DNA of 57,867 bases, taken from positions 1-57,867 of the forward strand of contig JAISCE010000067.1 in assembly GCA_031265765.1 (NCBI GenBank). Reading direction: 5' to 3'. The notes beneath the pieces are model-generated. The model worked only from the letters and a program-made list of their open reading frames with translations. It made no database searches and had not been told where the DNA came from. A program made the translations under genes and the position numbers. Of this stretch, positions 32,696-41,924 are shown piece after piece; within the stretch, counting starts at the first letter, position 1; each line of letters opens with the position of its first letter. The stretch is from Azoarcus sp. GTDB lineage: Bacteria > Pseudomonadota > Gammaproteobacteria > Burkholderiales > Rhodocyclaceae.

Positions 32696-34116
32696 ATCGC
32701 AACCCAGAACGCCAGCCCCATCAGGGCGACGATGGCGAGGCTCACGCGGTCGCTCACCGCGAAGACGACCGGATCTTCGTGCATCTGGCCGCGATGCGCG
32801 AGAAACCAGACGCGGCTGATCCAAATGAGCAGCGGCAGGCAGGAGCACCAGATGAATTCCGGGTGGCGGTAGTGTTCCAGCGTCACCGGATCGTTGACGT
32901 AGAGCGCCAGCACGATCACGGACATATAGCCCGAAGCCGTCCCCAGGGACGCGATCATCGGGAGGTCGTCCGCGTGATAGCCCCGCCCGCGCGCTTTCCC
33001 GTCCTCTCCCCCCGCCCGCATGATGGGCAGCAGTTCGGCATAACGCTTGACCAGCGCCAGGCTCAGGAAGATGAAGACGGAAAAGGCGAGCAGCCAGAAG
33101 CTCAGGGGAATGCCCAGCGCCACGGCCCCGATGATGATGCGCAAGGTATACAGGGCTGCCAGCGCGACCACATCGACGACCCACAGGCGCTTGAGCCGCA
33201 TCGAATAGGCCAGCGTCAGGCCGTAATAAGCCAGCATGCCGAGCGCGAACGCGCCGGGCAGACGCCACGTGGCGATGCCGAAGGCGCACAGGAGCAGGAC
33301 GGGAAAAACGGCGAGGCCGGACAGGGGCGACAGACGCCCGGAGGCGAAAGGCCGGTGCCGCTTTCGGGCATGATGGCGGTCGTCGCGCAAATCCAGCAGA
33401 TCGTTGAGGAGATAGACGCTGGAAGCGCACAGGCCGAAGCAGAAAAAGGCCAGTAGCGCCTGAAGCAGCAGCGGCGCTTCCAGATAGCGGTGCGCGGTCA
33501 GGAGCGGCACGAAAATCAGCAGGTTCTTGAGCCATTGATGCAGGCGTAGCGCCCTGGCCCAGTCACCGAAGCGCGCGCGCCGCGAACTGACGACTCCCGC
33601 GAAATTGCCCAGGGCGCGCGCCTTGCGTTCGAGCCGCGCGGCGGCATTGGCGACCAGGGTTTTCCGGGCGGCACGCCAGACCGGCAGATCGTCCCCGGCA
33701 TTGCCCAGGTAGTCGAAGCCCTGTTCGCCGTAGCGTTCGAGCAGCGCGTCGCGCTTGACCTCGCCCTTCAGGTTGACGTCAGGACGGCTCGCCAGCACCT
33801 CGTCGAACAAGCCCAGATGATCGGCGATCCGCCCGGCAAGCGTCTGGTGGCTGGCCGTCGCCAGCGTCACCCGGCGTCCCCCGGCGCGCGCCTCCCGGAT
33901 GAAGGCGATTACGTTTTCATCGTAGGGCAGCGCGGCGACGTCCAGATCCGCGCGCCTGGCCAGTTCATGTTTCAGCGCCGCCCTGCCCCGCGCCAACCAG
34001 CGGAACGGCGACAACAACTGGCGCGGATGATCGCGCGCGAACAGCAGGCCCGTTTCGACCAAGAGGTCGGAACGCAGCAAGGTGCCATCCAGATCGACGA
34101 CCAGCGGGGCTTCCAT
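32692..34116 (-). CDS. HAD phosphatase-UbiA prenyltransferase fusion (phosphoribosyl-polyprenyl-phosphate synthesis)
   Basis: A 474-residue protein. Residues 1-190 are a HAD phosphatase (DLDGTLLRSD near the start). Residues 200-474 are a UbiA-type prenyltransferase with about eight helices and the Asp-rich NDLLDLRDDRHH motif. In mycobacteria a UbiA enzyme transfers phosphoribose from PRPP to decaprenyl phosphate and a separate phosphatase removes the 5-phosphate; this fusion could do both. It heads the five-gene operon. I prefer the ATG at 34116 (AAGG site, HAD motif begins at once) over 34176, which has no ribosome site and adds 20 low-complexity residues. Confidence 0.87.
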   Translation of the reverse strand: MEAPLVVDLDGTLLRSDLLVETGLLFARDHPRQLLSPFRWLARGRAALKHELARRADLDVAALPYDENVIAFIREARAGGRRVTLATASHQTLAGRIADHLGLFDEVLASRPDVNLKGEVKRDALLERYGEQGFDYLGNAGDDLPVWRAARKTLVANAAARLERKARALGNFAGVVSSRRARFGDWARALRLHQWLKNLLIFVPLLTAHRYLEAPLLLQALLAFFCFGLCASSVYLLNDLLDLRDDRHHARKRHRPFASGRLSPLSGLAVFPVLLLCAFGIATWRLPGAFALGMLAYYGLTLAYSMRLKRLWVVDVVALAALYTLRIIIGAVALGIPLSFWLLAFSVFIFLSLALVKRYAELLPIMRAGGEDGKARGRGYHADDLPMIASLGTASGYMSVIVLALYVNDPVTLEHYRHPEFIWCSCLPLLIWISRVWFLAHRGQMHEDPVVFAVSDRVSLAIVALMGLAFWVAI

Positions 34117-34279
34117 CGCCACGGCCTTATCGCCGCGGCCTGGCGGAATCGCCTCGCCGGACGGACTTTTTCCCATGGGCGGCGGGCGGAAAAAATGCCG
34201 ACTGCTCCGGTTTCATATTCTTTCTTCGCGCTCGAACGTAATGTGGTCGCGACAGGATAACAATCGTGATCGCAAATTG

Positions 34280-34299
34280 CAATCATTATCATTAGCATG
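34280..34299 (-). promoter_or_regulatory. Fur-like box upstream of the UbiA-DprE operon
   Basis: On the minus strand GCTAATGATAATGATTGCA matches the 19-base Fur consensus at 14 positions, with two tandem AATGAT hexamers. It lies about 165 bases before the chosen start of the HAD-UbiA gene and 140 bases downstream of the RelE-like gene. No clear -35/-10 pair was seen next to it. The rest of the 34117-34438 gap holds no gene I can support. Confidence 0.55.
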
Positions 34300-34438
34300 A
34301 ACTATCCTCTCCACGAACCCATGCTTTTCAGTAACGACGCGAAATTGGGTGCCATTACGAAGTTTATATTACCTTGGCATAAGCGGGTTTCAAGCCGCCC
34401 CTGCTATTCCACACCGAGTTGTTCGCAAAAAACGAGAG

Positions 34439-34753
34439 TCAATCGTCGGCGGCATCATGCAGGATCGTTTCGTAATCCTGTCCGCCATAGAACACGCCGA
34501 TGATGGAAACCAGATCGGCGGCCACGTCGAAAGCGATCACGGCGCGCTTCTTGTAGTGCGTGATGCGAAGGCCAGGTCGCACATCATCACGCTCGGCGCC
34601 GCGCAGGGGAAAGGTGCGCAAGCTTTCGCAATAGGAGACGATTGCTTCGGTGTAACGCGCTGCAATGTCCGGCGAGGCGACTGCCGCGATGTAGCGGTAC
34701 AGCTTGGCAAGCTGCTCTTCGGCCTCGGGAGAGAAAACGACACGATAGTTCAT
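34439..34753 (-). CDS. RelE/ParE-family toxin
   Basis: A 104-residue toxin of the RelE/ParE fold, with the N-terminal YRVVFSPEAEEQLAKLYRYI helix pair and the LRITHYKKRAVIAFDV and VFYGGQDYETIL strands of the family. ParE-type members poison DNA gyrase and RelE types cut mRNA on the ribosome; which applies is not clear. The GGQDYE end is more like ParE. Its start overlaps the antitoxin stop by ATGA. The pair lies between the sugar operon and the pilus operon. Confidence 0.9.
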   Translation of the reverse strand: MNYRVVFSPEAEEQLAKLYRYIAAVASPDIAARYTEAIVSYCESLRTFPLRGAERDDVRPGLRITHYKKRAVIAFDVAADLVSIIGVFYGGQDYETILHDAADD

Positions 34754-35019
34754 CGACCCTTCGCGTGTTCGGCAGCGAGGCGGGCGCGCACCTGGTCGGC
34801 GGTGACTGCTCGATTCGGGTCGGCCTTCAAGGCATCGTAGGCCGGGCCTACTTGGTCATGGAACCAGGCTGCCACGGCGCGATCACGCGCAAGAAGCGCG
34901 CGCAAACCGTCGCGGATGACCTCGCTTTCGGTCGCGTACTCCCCTATTCGTACCTTCGTTTTCACCACGTCGGCCATATCGTTCGGCAGGGTGATGCTCA
35001 GTTGTTGCGTGGTTCGCAT
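34750..35019 (-). CDS. ParD-like antitoxin
   Basis: An 89-residue protein with an N-terminal ribbon-helix-helix (QQLSITLPNDMADVVKTKV, then ATESEVIRDGLRAL) typical of ParD/CopG antitoxins, and a C-terminal helical arm that should wrap the toxin. The ATG at 35019 is preceded by GGAG; a TTG at 35031 is less likely. It should repress its own operon at the palindrome just upstream. Confidence 0.88.
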   Translation of the reverse strand: MRTTQQLSITLPNDMADVVKTKVRIGEYATESEVIRDGLRALLARDRAVAAWFHDQVGPAYDALKADPNRAVTADQVRARLAAEHAKGR

Positions 35020-35040
35020 GGCGGTCTCCAATCGGCTGGG

Positions 35041-35055
35041 TAGGATTGAATCCTA
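35041..35055. promoter_or_regulatory. Perfect palindrome, likely ParD operator
   Basis: TAGGATTGAATCCTA is a perfect inverted repeat with 7-bp arms, centred 29 bases before the antitoxin start. A ribbon-helix-helix antitoxin would be expected to bind such a site. Confidence 0.6.
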
Positions 35056-35189
35056 TCACCACAAGGAATCCCTGGACGACGAAACCACCGTGCATTCGCC
35101 TCCAATCAGTCTTTTTCGACTGGGATCGATCAGCGAATTTTTTCGTCCTGAACCGTCTATTTTCGGGACTTTTTCGTCCCTATCGCCCT

Positions 35190-36800
35190 TTACAGGAAGG
35201 CCCGCGCCTCCTCCAGGCTCGTTACCCCCGCCAGCACCTTTTCGCGCGCGTCGTCGGCAAGCCGCCAGTAATCCCGCGCCGTCGCGGCGATCGTCCGTTC
35301 GTCCGCGCTGGCGGAAATCGCGGCGGAGACTTCGGCATCCACCCACAGCGCCTCATACAGCCCGATCCGCCCCCGGTAGCCGGAACCCAGGCAGCGCGGA
35401 CAGCCCACGGGTTCCCAGACGGCGAAAGCGGCTCGTCCTTCCTCCCGCTCGCCGCCGTGGAACAAAAGCCGCCGCTCGTCTTCCGTGCCTTCGCGCTCGC
35501 GGCGGCAATGCGGGCAGAGCATGCGCACGAGCCGCTGCGCCAGCATGCCGCGCAGGGTCGCCCCGAGCATGAAACGCTCGCAGCCGATGTCGACCAGCCG
35601 CGTCACCGCGCCGGGCGCGCTGTTGGTATGCAGGGTGGACAGCACCATGTGGCCGGTCGTGGCCGCCTTCAGCGCCACGTCGGCGGTATCGAGATCGCGG
35701 ATTTCGCCCACGAGGATCACGTCCGGGTCGTGGCGCAGGAAAGAACGCAAGGCGCTGGCGAAACCGACCTTGGTATTGACCTGCACCTGCGAGACGCCGG
35801 GGATGACCTGCTCGATCGGGTCTTCGACGGTGAGAATGTTGAGGCTGTCGGCGTCGAACTCGCGCAGCGCGCAATACAGCGTCGTGCTCTTGCCGCTGCC
35901 GGTGGGACCCGTGACGAGCACGATGCCATGCGGATGGGCAAGCGCCTCGCGCAGCTTTGCGATCATGGCGGCGGGCAGCCCCAGCGCGTCGAGCTTCTGG
36001 CGATCGGGATCGCTTTTCATCACCCGCAGGGTCAGGCGCTCGCCGAACTTCACCGGCGCGGAAGCCACGCGCATCTCGACGGCTCCGCCTTCCGCGGTCG
36101 GGTAGATGAGGCCGCCGTCCTGCGGCGCGCGCGCCTCGGCGATGTCCATGCCGGAGAGCACCTTGACCCGCGATATCAGGCTCTCGCCCAGTTCACGGGC
36201 GAGCGGCGAGCCGAAGATTTCCAGCCGTCCATCCACCCGCAAGCGCACCCGCGCAGCGTTTTCGATCGGCTCGATATGAATATCGGAAGCGCGGCGCAAA
36301 AACGCCTCGCGCACGACGCGCTCGAAAAGCCTGACCGGATCTTCGGCCTCTCCGCTAGCGCCCGCCTCCTTGCCGCGCAAACGCAAGAGCAGAGAAGCAA
36401 GCCCTTCCGGCTCGGTGATCGCCAGCGGCAGCGCGCCGACCACTCGGCGCGCTGTCTCCACCCCCAGAGCATCGTCGGGATTCGCCGCCACGATGTGTGG
36501 CACACCCGACGGGTCGCGCAATACCGCTATCGGATGGCGCTTCAGGAGCGTGACGGGGAGCTTGGCGAGCAAGACTTCATCCGCCGGCCAACGCGCGAGA
36601 TGCGCGTAAGGCAAGCCCCTCACCTCGGCGAGCGCGAGATAAAACGCGGTCTGCGGCAGCGCGCATTCCGTGGCGAGCGTCTCCATCAGGCTCGCCCGCC
36701 GCGCGCGCGCCACCGGACGCAAGCGCGCCAGTTGCTCGTTGTCGAACAGTCCAGCCTGTAAACCGGCCTGGATCAGCGTACTCTCGCTCAGTTCGCTCAT
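35190..36800 (-). CDS. GspE/PilB-type assembly ATPase
   Basis: A 536-residue hexameric traffic ATPase that powers pilus or pseudopilus extension. It has an N-terminal GspE-N-like domain (about 1-120), Walker A GPTGSGKSTT (about 300), an Asp box, Walker B ILVGEIRD and a His box (STLHTNSAPGA). A tetra-cysteine zinc site (CPHC and CPRC, about 435-480) is typical of GspE. It is the last gene of the operon that begins at 44804, overlapping the PilT-like gene by ATGA. The 35056-35189 gap after it holds T-rich sequence and a weak 5-bp hairpin but no clear terminator. Confidence 0.95.
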   Translation of the reverse strand: MSELSESTLIQAGLQAGLFDNEQLARLRPVARARRASLMETLATECALPQTAFYLALAEVRGLPYAHLARWPADEVLLAKLPVTLLKRHPIAVLRDPSGVPHIVAANPDDALGVETARRVVGALPLAITEPEGLASLLLRLRGKEAGASGEAEDPVRLFERVVREAFLRRASDIHIEPIENAARVRLRVDGRLEIFGSPLARELGESLISRVKVLSGMDIAEARAPQDGGLIYPTAEGGAVEMRVASAPVKFGERLTLRVMKSDPDRQKLDALGLPAAMIAKLREALAHPHGIVLVTGPTGSGKSTTLYCALREFDADSLNILTVEDPIEQVIPGVSQVQVNTKVGFASALRSFLRHDPDVILVGEIRDLDTADVALKAATTGHMVLSTLHTNSAPGAVTRLVDIGCERFMLGATLRGMLAQRLVRMLCPHCRREREGTEDERRLLFHGGEREEGRAAFAVWEPVGCPRCLGSGYRGRIGLYEALWVDAEVSAAISASADERTIAATARDYWRLADDAREKVLAGVTSLEEARAFL

Positions 36801-37954
36801 GGCCGCGCGCCGCCTGCCCGGCCCGGATTGCCCGCCTCGGCGGCAGCATTGCCGCCGCCGTTTTTCATCAGCCAGTCGAAACCGCCCGGATTGCGCGCAA
36901 GCGGGCGCACGAGTTCGACACTCACCAGTTTGTCGCGCGCCAGCCGCGCCAGCGATTGATCGTAAGTCTGCATACCAAGGCTCGAACCGGATTCCATCGC
37001 CGAATAAAGCTGCGAACTGCGGCCCGTGGCGATGAGGTTTGTCACCGCCGTGGTACCGCGCAGGATTTCCACCGCCGGCACGCGCCCCCGCTGGTCGGCG
37101 CGCGGCAAAAGCTGCTGCGCCACCACTGCCTTCATGACGAGAGACAGACGGTGCCGCGCCAGATCCTGCTCCTCGCCGGGAAACGCGCCCACGAAACGCT
37201 CCGTCGCGCCCACCGCATCGCCGGTGTGCAAGGTAGAAAAAACGAGATGCCCGGTTTCGGCGGCGGTCAGCGCGGCGCGCATGGTTTCGGTGTCGCGCAT
37301 TTCTCCCACCAGGATCACGTCCGGATCTTCGCGCATGGCCGCGCGCACCGCGAGCGCGAAATCCGGCGTATCCGTCCCCACTTCACGGTGACTGACCAGG
37401 CTTTGCATGGACTTGTGCACGAACTCCACCGGATCTTCGATGGTGAGGATGTGCCGCGCCATGTGCGTATTGATCTCGTTGATCAGGGTGGCAAGCGTCG
37501 TGCTCTTGCCGCTGCCGGTGACGCCGGTGACGAGAACGAGGCCGGAAGGCAGATAGGCAAGCTCCTTCAGCCCAGGCGGCAACATGAGCTCGGCCAGGCT
37601 GGCGAAACGGTCCGGCAAATGCCGCGCCACCAGCGCGGGCATGCCCAGCGAACGAAAAAAATTGATGCGGAAACGGAAGCCGCCCGGCGAAGTATGGCCC
37701 AGGTCGGCGCTGCCGGTTTCCGCGAACAACACCTGGCGCGACGCATCGAGCATATGCTCGGCAAGGCTGCGCACATCGGCCTCGCTCCAGGACCGGTCAT
37801 CGCAAACACGCAGTTCGCCATACGCGCGCCAGTGTGCGCGACGGCCCGCGCTCATATGCAAGTCGGATGCCCCCTCGATCGGCAATCGTTCGAGCAACAA
37901 GCGGAAAGCTTCCAGCGGCGGCAGGCCCGCCGTGGGAACAATGCCGCCCCGCAT
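36797..37954 (-). CDS. PilT-type retraction ATPase
   Basis: A 385-residue traffic ATPase of the PilT/PilU branch: Walker A GVTGSGKSTT, Walker B ILVGEMRD, His box STLHTGDA and a late AVTNLIATGR segment in the position of the PilT AIRNLIRE motif, here changed. PilT normally drives retraction, so a pilus able to retract is implied, unlike a plain type II secretion system. The start is placed at the ATG at 37954; no strong ribosome site is visible and an in-frame extension overlaps the PilO-like gene. Confidence 0.92.
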   Translation of the reverse strand: MRGGIVPTAGLPPLEAFRLLLERLPIEGASDLHMSAGRRAHWRAYGELRVCDDRSWSEADVRSLAEHMLDASRQVLFAETGSADLGHTSPGGFRFRINFFRSLGMPALVARHLPDRFASLAELMLPPGLKELAYLPSGLVLVTGVTGSGKSTTLATLINEINTHMARHILTIEDPVEFVHKSMQSLVSHREVGTDTPDFALAVRAAMREDPDVILVGEMRDTETMRAALTAAETGHLVFSTLHTGDAVGATERFVGAFPGEEQDLARHRLSLVMKAVVAQQLLPRADQRGRVPAVEILRGTTAVTNLIATGRSSQLYSAMESGSSLGMQTYDQSLARLARDKLVSVELVRPLARNPGGFDWLMKNGGGNAAAEAGNPGRAGGARP

Positions 37955-37982
37955 GGCGGGCGGGGCGGCGGCGTCTTCGTTT

Positions 37983-38696
37983 TCAGATGGCAAGGCGTAT
38001 CTCCACTTCCAACCATTGCTTGGGCGCTTCGGCAATGCCCAGGACGTCTTCATCGTTACGGCGGCGCTTGCCTGTTTTCACCGAGATATCGCTCCACACT
38101 GGCGCGGCAACACGCGACAACGTGGAGAGACCATCGAGAAAAGCCATCAGGCCCCGGTAGCTGGCGCGCGCCTTCAACCTCAGGAGCGGACGCTTGTAGG
38201 CATTGCTTTCGCTCGCTTTCTTGAGCAGTTTCAGCGTTGGCGGATGGTCACGGTCATTGGCCCGGGCATAGATATGCTCCAGCACGCTGATTTCCATATC
38301 GCCGCTTTCGGCCAGGCGGGTCAACTCCGACTTCAGCGTCTGGAGAGTTTCAACATCGTCGAGCGGCGTGAAGCGCGCACTCAGCCGCGCCTGCTCCGCT
38401 TCCAGCGTCTCGAACGATTTCTGCACCGCGGCCAGTTCGCGTTGCGTTGCCTGGATGTTCAGTCCATCAATATTGAATTTTCTCAGCACTGTCGCATTCT
38501 TGCTCATTGCACGGTTACGCACCGCCTGTTTCTGTTCCTTGTAGGCCAGATTGCCCAGCGTCTTGTTGGCCGGATACCAAAACAGCAGGCCGTAAAAGAG
38601 CGCGATCAAAAAACACGTCGCACCCACGATCTGATAGCGTTCGGCCAATGAAAAATGCAACCAGAAATCCGCGGCATCACGGAAGATCTTCTTCAT
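37983..38696 (-). CDS. PilO/GspM-like inner-membrane protein
   Basis: A 237-residue bitopic protein: short cytoplasmic end, one helix at about 22-42, a long coiled coil (about 50-120) and a C-terminal ferredoxin-like domain with PLLRLKARASYRGLMAFLDGLS, the layout of PilO, GspM or MshJ. It would pair with the PilN-like domain of the preceding gene product. GGAGG lies 6 bases before the ATG at 38696, and the gene overlaps its neighbour's 3' end by 20 bp. Confidence 0.8.
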   Translation of the reverse strand: MKKIFRDAADFWLHFSLAERYQIVGATCFLIALFYGLLFWYPANKTLGNLAYKEQKQAVRNRAMSKNATVLRKFNIDGLNIQATQRELAAVQKSFETLEAEQARLSARFTPLDDVETLQTLKSELTRLAESGDMEISVLEHIYARANDRDHPPTLKLLKKASESNAYKRPLLRLKARASYRGLMAFLDGLSTLSRVAAPVWSDISVKTGKRRRNDEDVLGIAEAPKQWLEVEIRLAI

Positions 38697-40647
38697 TTCC
38701 CGCCTCCTCTTCTCCACTCTCCGGCGCCATGGTTTCCTTTTCCGCGGCAACCGCGCCGCCGTCCTCCATGCCGAGTTCTTCCTTTCGCGCATCCGGAATA
38801 AGCCAGAAGGACACGAAATAACCGGGCTTGCCATCGCGCCCGCTACCGGCCCGGACATCCGTCTGCACCACCGAATAGCCGAAGCCTGCAAGCCCGCCCT
38901 GCATCCGTGACGCGAAAGCCTGCGCATTACCGTAGTCGTTCGCCCATCCGATGACCATGACATTACCGAAATTGCCGCCTCCCTTGCCGTTGCGCACCAC
39001 CTCCAACACCAGATCGTCACTGATGTTCCGGGCAAGCGCGCGCAACAGTCGCGGCAAATGCGTCGTCATGTTTTCGATGGATCGCAGACGTTCGACTTCG
39101 GGGAGGCGACGGGCAAGCTGCTTGCGCAAATCCTTGAGTTCTTTCTTGCTCCGCTGGGCTTCGAGGATAACGCCCGCTTCCGAACTCTTGAGGTTCGTGG
39201 CGCGCTTGGCCTCCAGTTCGGCAAGATCCATCCGCGTCTGGACTTTTTTGATTTCCGCGCGTTGCTGAACGCCCAACCCAATAACGATCGCCAGCGTCGA
39301 CAGGGGCAGGATGAGGTGCCAGAACCCCGGCCGCTTCCACAATGGCCGGGGTAATTCGCCAAAACGGATGAGGGGCAGCGGTTCGATGCGCGCCTTATAC
39401 TGCCCGGCAAGGTATTCGAGCAGACCATGCCGAGTAGCGACCGCACCGCGCAATTGCAGCGATTGTCCCCACTGGCGGCTGAAATCGTCGAACAATGCCT
39501 TGATCGCCGCTTCGTCGCCAGATTCGAGGCAAACGATTTCCAGCGCATTGACGCCGCTCGCGCGCCAATCGACGACCAGCCGCAACAGCCAGTCGACCGC
39601 CAGTCCCCGCTCCATGCGTCCCTCGACGCGCGCCGACACCACGCGGCCACGGTGGCGCAACACCGCCACCACACCCTCGGCATGGATTTCCAGTGCGATA
39701 CGGCTGTGCTTGCGCTCGTCCGTCCAGCCCTCCGGCTCCACCTTGAGCGCCGTGCGGTTCAAGGCATCCCCGGCGGCCTCGCTCACACTCCAGGCCAGCG
39801 GCAGGCCGCCGAGCAGCTTCAGCCCCCGGCGCTTGCAGGCGGACTCGAACCGGTTCCACAGCGTCATCCCGCTGGCCGAGACCAGCCACACCGGCGGCTC
39901 GCCCGGCTCGCTCCGGTAGCCCGTCCAGCCACAGACGAGTGTGGATTCGAGCGTTTGCAACTTTTCCTGCAAATGCAGCGTTACCTGCAAGTCTTCCTTG
40001 CCGATCAGCCCGAGCTCGCAGGCCACCTGCCCAAAATACGTCGGCACGTTCGACTGCTCGCGCCGCACCGCCAGTTCCAGCGCAATGCGTTCGCGATCTT
40101 CCGGACCGATCAGCCCGCGCGCGGCAAGCACCGCGCCTATCGTCCAGAACGCGCCCGCTTCCGAGACAGCCGACTCCATCTCCGCCCGCGCGAGTTCGCG
40201 CATTTGCAGGCGCGGGCGCGGCTTTTCCGGATCGACGGGCAAATCCACCCGCGCGGGCACGATGAAACGTGCGGCGAGATAGCAATGCCGGGGCGGGCGG
40301 ATCCCGGCGGCCTTGAGGCCGTCGAGCGCCTCGTCGAGCGCGGGCGCGAAATCGGCGAGGCGGGACGAGGCTTCTTCCGAAAAGCGCCACGTCCTGCCCT
40401 GCCGCCACGCCGCCACGGCGCTCAGGCGGCCCACGTCCCAGACGAGCAGCAGCAAGGACGGCGAGAACGCCCGCCGCAACCGCGCAAACAGTCTTGCGGT
40501 GAAGACGGCGCCCCCCGAAGAGAGCGTCCGCGAAAAACGCCCGCCGCCGCCCGGTTCAGATCTTCCGCCCGCCCGCGCCAACGATACGGCCGGTGCGCGA
40601 CCCGCCGACGGCGCAACACCCAAAACCTTGTTTTCCGCCGTGTTCAT
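38677..40647 (-). CDS. PilM-PilN-like fusion with inserted MshEN-like repeats
   Basis: A 656-residue protein. The N-terminal half looks like a PilM/GspL actin-like domain (about 60-420). It is interrupted at about 169-227 by two copies of a G.(V/A)..GLI...D......LQ pattern (GAVLAARGLIG and GQVACELGLIGKEDLQ) resembling the MshEN/GspE-N motif that binds cyclic di-GMP in MshE. A membrane helix at about 450-470 and a PilN-like coiled coil and periplasmic domain follow, then an acidic tail. The ATG at 40647 was chosen over a TTG at 40671. It starts 4 bp after the third prepilin gene. Confidence 0.75.
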   Translation of the reverse strand: MNTAENKVLGVAPSAGRAPAVSLARAGGRSEPGGGGRFSRTLSSGGAVFTARLFARLRRAFSPSLLLLVWDVGRLSAVAAWRQGRTWRFSEEASSRLADFAPALDEALDGLKAAGIRPPRHCYLAARFIVPARVDLPVDPEKPRPRLQMRELARAEMESAVSEAGAFWTIGAVLAARGLIGPEDRERIALELAVRREQSNVPTYFGQVACELGLIGKEDLQVTLHLQEKLQTLESTLVCGWTGYRSEPGEPPVWLVSASGMTLWNRFESACKRRGLKLLGGLPLAWSVSEAAGDALNRTALKVEPEGWTDERKHSRIALEIHAEGVVAVLRHRGRVVSARVEGRMERGLAVDWLLRLVVDWRASGVNALEIVCLESGDEAAIKALFDDFSRQWGQSLQLRGAVATRHGLLEYLAGQYKARIEPLPLIRFGELPRPLWKRPGFWHLILPLSTLAIVIGLGVQQRAEIKKVQTRMDLAELEAKRATNLKSSEAGVILEAQRSKKELKDLRKQLARRLPEVERLRSIENMTTHLPRLLRALARNISDDLVLEVVRNGKGGGNFGNVMVIGWANDYGNAQAFASRMQGGLAGFGYSVVQTDVRAGSGRDGKPGYFVSFWLIPDARKEELGMEDGGAVAAEKETMAPESGEEEAGNEEDLP

Positions 40648-40651
40648 CTTT

Positions 40652-41908
40652 TCAGCGTACCTCCCAGACAAGATTCGGCTGGAGCGCGCCGGGGAAGAAA
40701 TCGATCTGGGTCACGAAACGGTACTTCTCCTCCGGCAAAGTCATGCTGTCTGTATTGTCGATGGCAAGCAGCAGCACATGGCGGCCAAGCGGCACTTTTG
40801 CATCGGTATTGTTGCCCGCACCGCCGCACTGGATCTTGCCGTCATCATCCGCAACGAACCTGAATACGCAGAACTCCCCGGGTTTCAGCACAGCATCCGG
40901 ATCGTTGTTGCCGCCGCAATCGGGCGGACCGCTCCGGTACTGCCGCCATCGCCCGGACGCCCCGGCATTCTCGAACACCAGCAGGACAAGGCCCAGCTTG
41001 CTGAAACTGCTTATGGAGGAATCGAAGTTATCGGGACTGATATCTCCAGTGAAGGCACTTCCAGCAGAAGCGTTTCCTGTCCCGGTTCCTCCAGGGCCGC
41101 CCTCCCCGGAATCGGCCTCATCAGCATCGGCTTCCCCGGTACCGGAACCCACTGTTTCGGAAACCGCGGCATTTGCATTCCTGATCGTCACCATCCAGCC
41201 ATCGAGCGGCACTCGCCAGTCGGCGTCATCAATGCGCATCGTCTGGTCGACTTCCGCTTCCAAGTCCGGAGGGGGAGCGCCGTCCAGCATATTGTCCGCG
41301 CCGAAGCTCGTAATCGTGAGACCGTCGGCAGTTTCGTCCCAATGCCAGCCGAAATTGTCCGCTTCGGAATTTTTCTCACCGGAATCCTCCGAAGAACCTT
41401 CCGCTTCCGCCGATCCCACATTGCCCCATCCGTCCCGGAATTCGCCGCCACGCGCCGCGCTGGCGAGGTAATTGCCGCGATGCCCTTTGAGAACACGGGC
41501 GGCATTGCCAAGTTCGACGGCCTTGTCCTTATCTTCATCATCATCGCCACCATCCATCTGCTGGAAACATTTGGCATCGACCTTGGCGGCCAGCTTTGGC
41601 GCCACGCCTTTACGCAACAGGTAATCTTCTCCCGCAACGCCGAGCAGTTCGCCAAGGTTCCGCGGCAACCGTCCATTGTCCGCCACATAACCCGCAAGCC
41701 GCATTTCACCGCCGTAGACCGGGGCCTCCGGCCCGATCACGGCGCGCCGCAGAACGGCAAGCCGGTTGCGGGTATCATCGATGCGCACCTGGGCGCGGTC
41801 CTCGCTCACCAGCCCGAACGCGGCCAGGGCGGTGGCAGACAAAACCGCCACGACCACCAACAGTTCCGCCAGGGTAAAGCCGGCAACGGAGGGAGGCGCG
41901 GTTCTCAT
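40652..41908 (-). CDS. Large minor prepilin with acidic insertion
   Basis: A 418-residue type IV prepilin-like protein with a short leader ending AG and the helix FTLAELLVVVAVLSATAL, so prepilin peptidase should cut before Phe. It is much larger than usual minor pilins and contains acidic, Gly/Ser-rich stretches (about 105-115 and 230-265). It may be a tip or GspK-like subunit. Cysteines occur late (CGG, CVF, CGG), perhaps forming disulfides. The ATG at 41908 puts the cleavage site at a normal distance; a GTG at 41935 is possible. Confidence 0.8.
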   Translation of the reverse strand: MRTAPPSVAGFTLAELLVVVAVLSATALAAFGLVSEDRAQVRIDDTRNRLAVLRRAVIGPEAPVYGGEMRLAGYVADNGRLPRNLGELLGVAGEDYLLRKGVAPKLAAKVDAKCFQQMDGGDDDEDKDKAVELGNAARVLKGHRGNYLASAARGGEFRDGWGNVGSAEAEGSSEDSGEKNSEADNFGWHWDETADGLTITSFGADNMLDGAPPPDLEAEVDQTMRIDDADWRVPLDGWMVTIRNANAAVSETVGSGTGEADADEADSGEGGPGGTGTGNASAGSAFTGDISPDNFDSSISSFSKLGLVLLVFENAGASGRWRQYRSGPPDCGGNNDPDAVLKPGEFCVFRFVADDDGKIQCGGAGNNTDAKVPLGRHVLLLAIDNTDSMTLPEEKYRFVTQIDFFPGALQPNLVWEVR

Positions 41909-41924
41909 ATCGTGCGATGGAAGC

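Noticed and set aside
34297-34438. Short frame starting MNYPLHEP downstream of the Fur-like box
   Set aside because: No ribosome site, no domain, and it runs into the toxin gene antisense.
35163-35182. GGGAC-GTCCC hairpin after the GspE-like gene as terminator
   Set aside because: The stem is only 5 bp and no T run follows on the minus strand.
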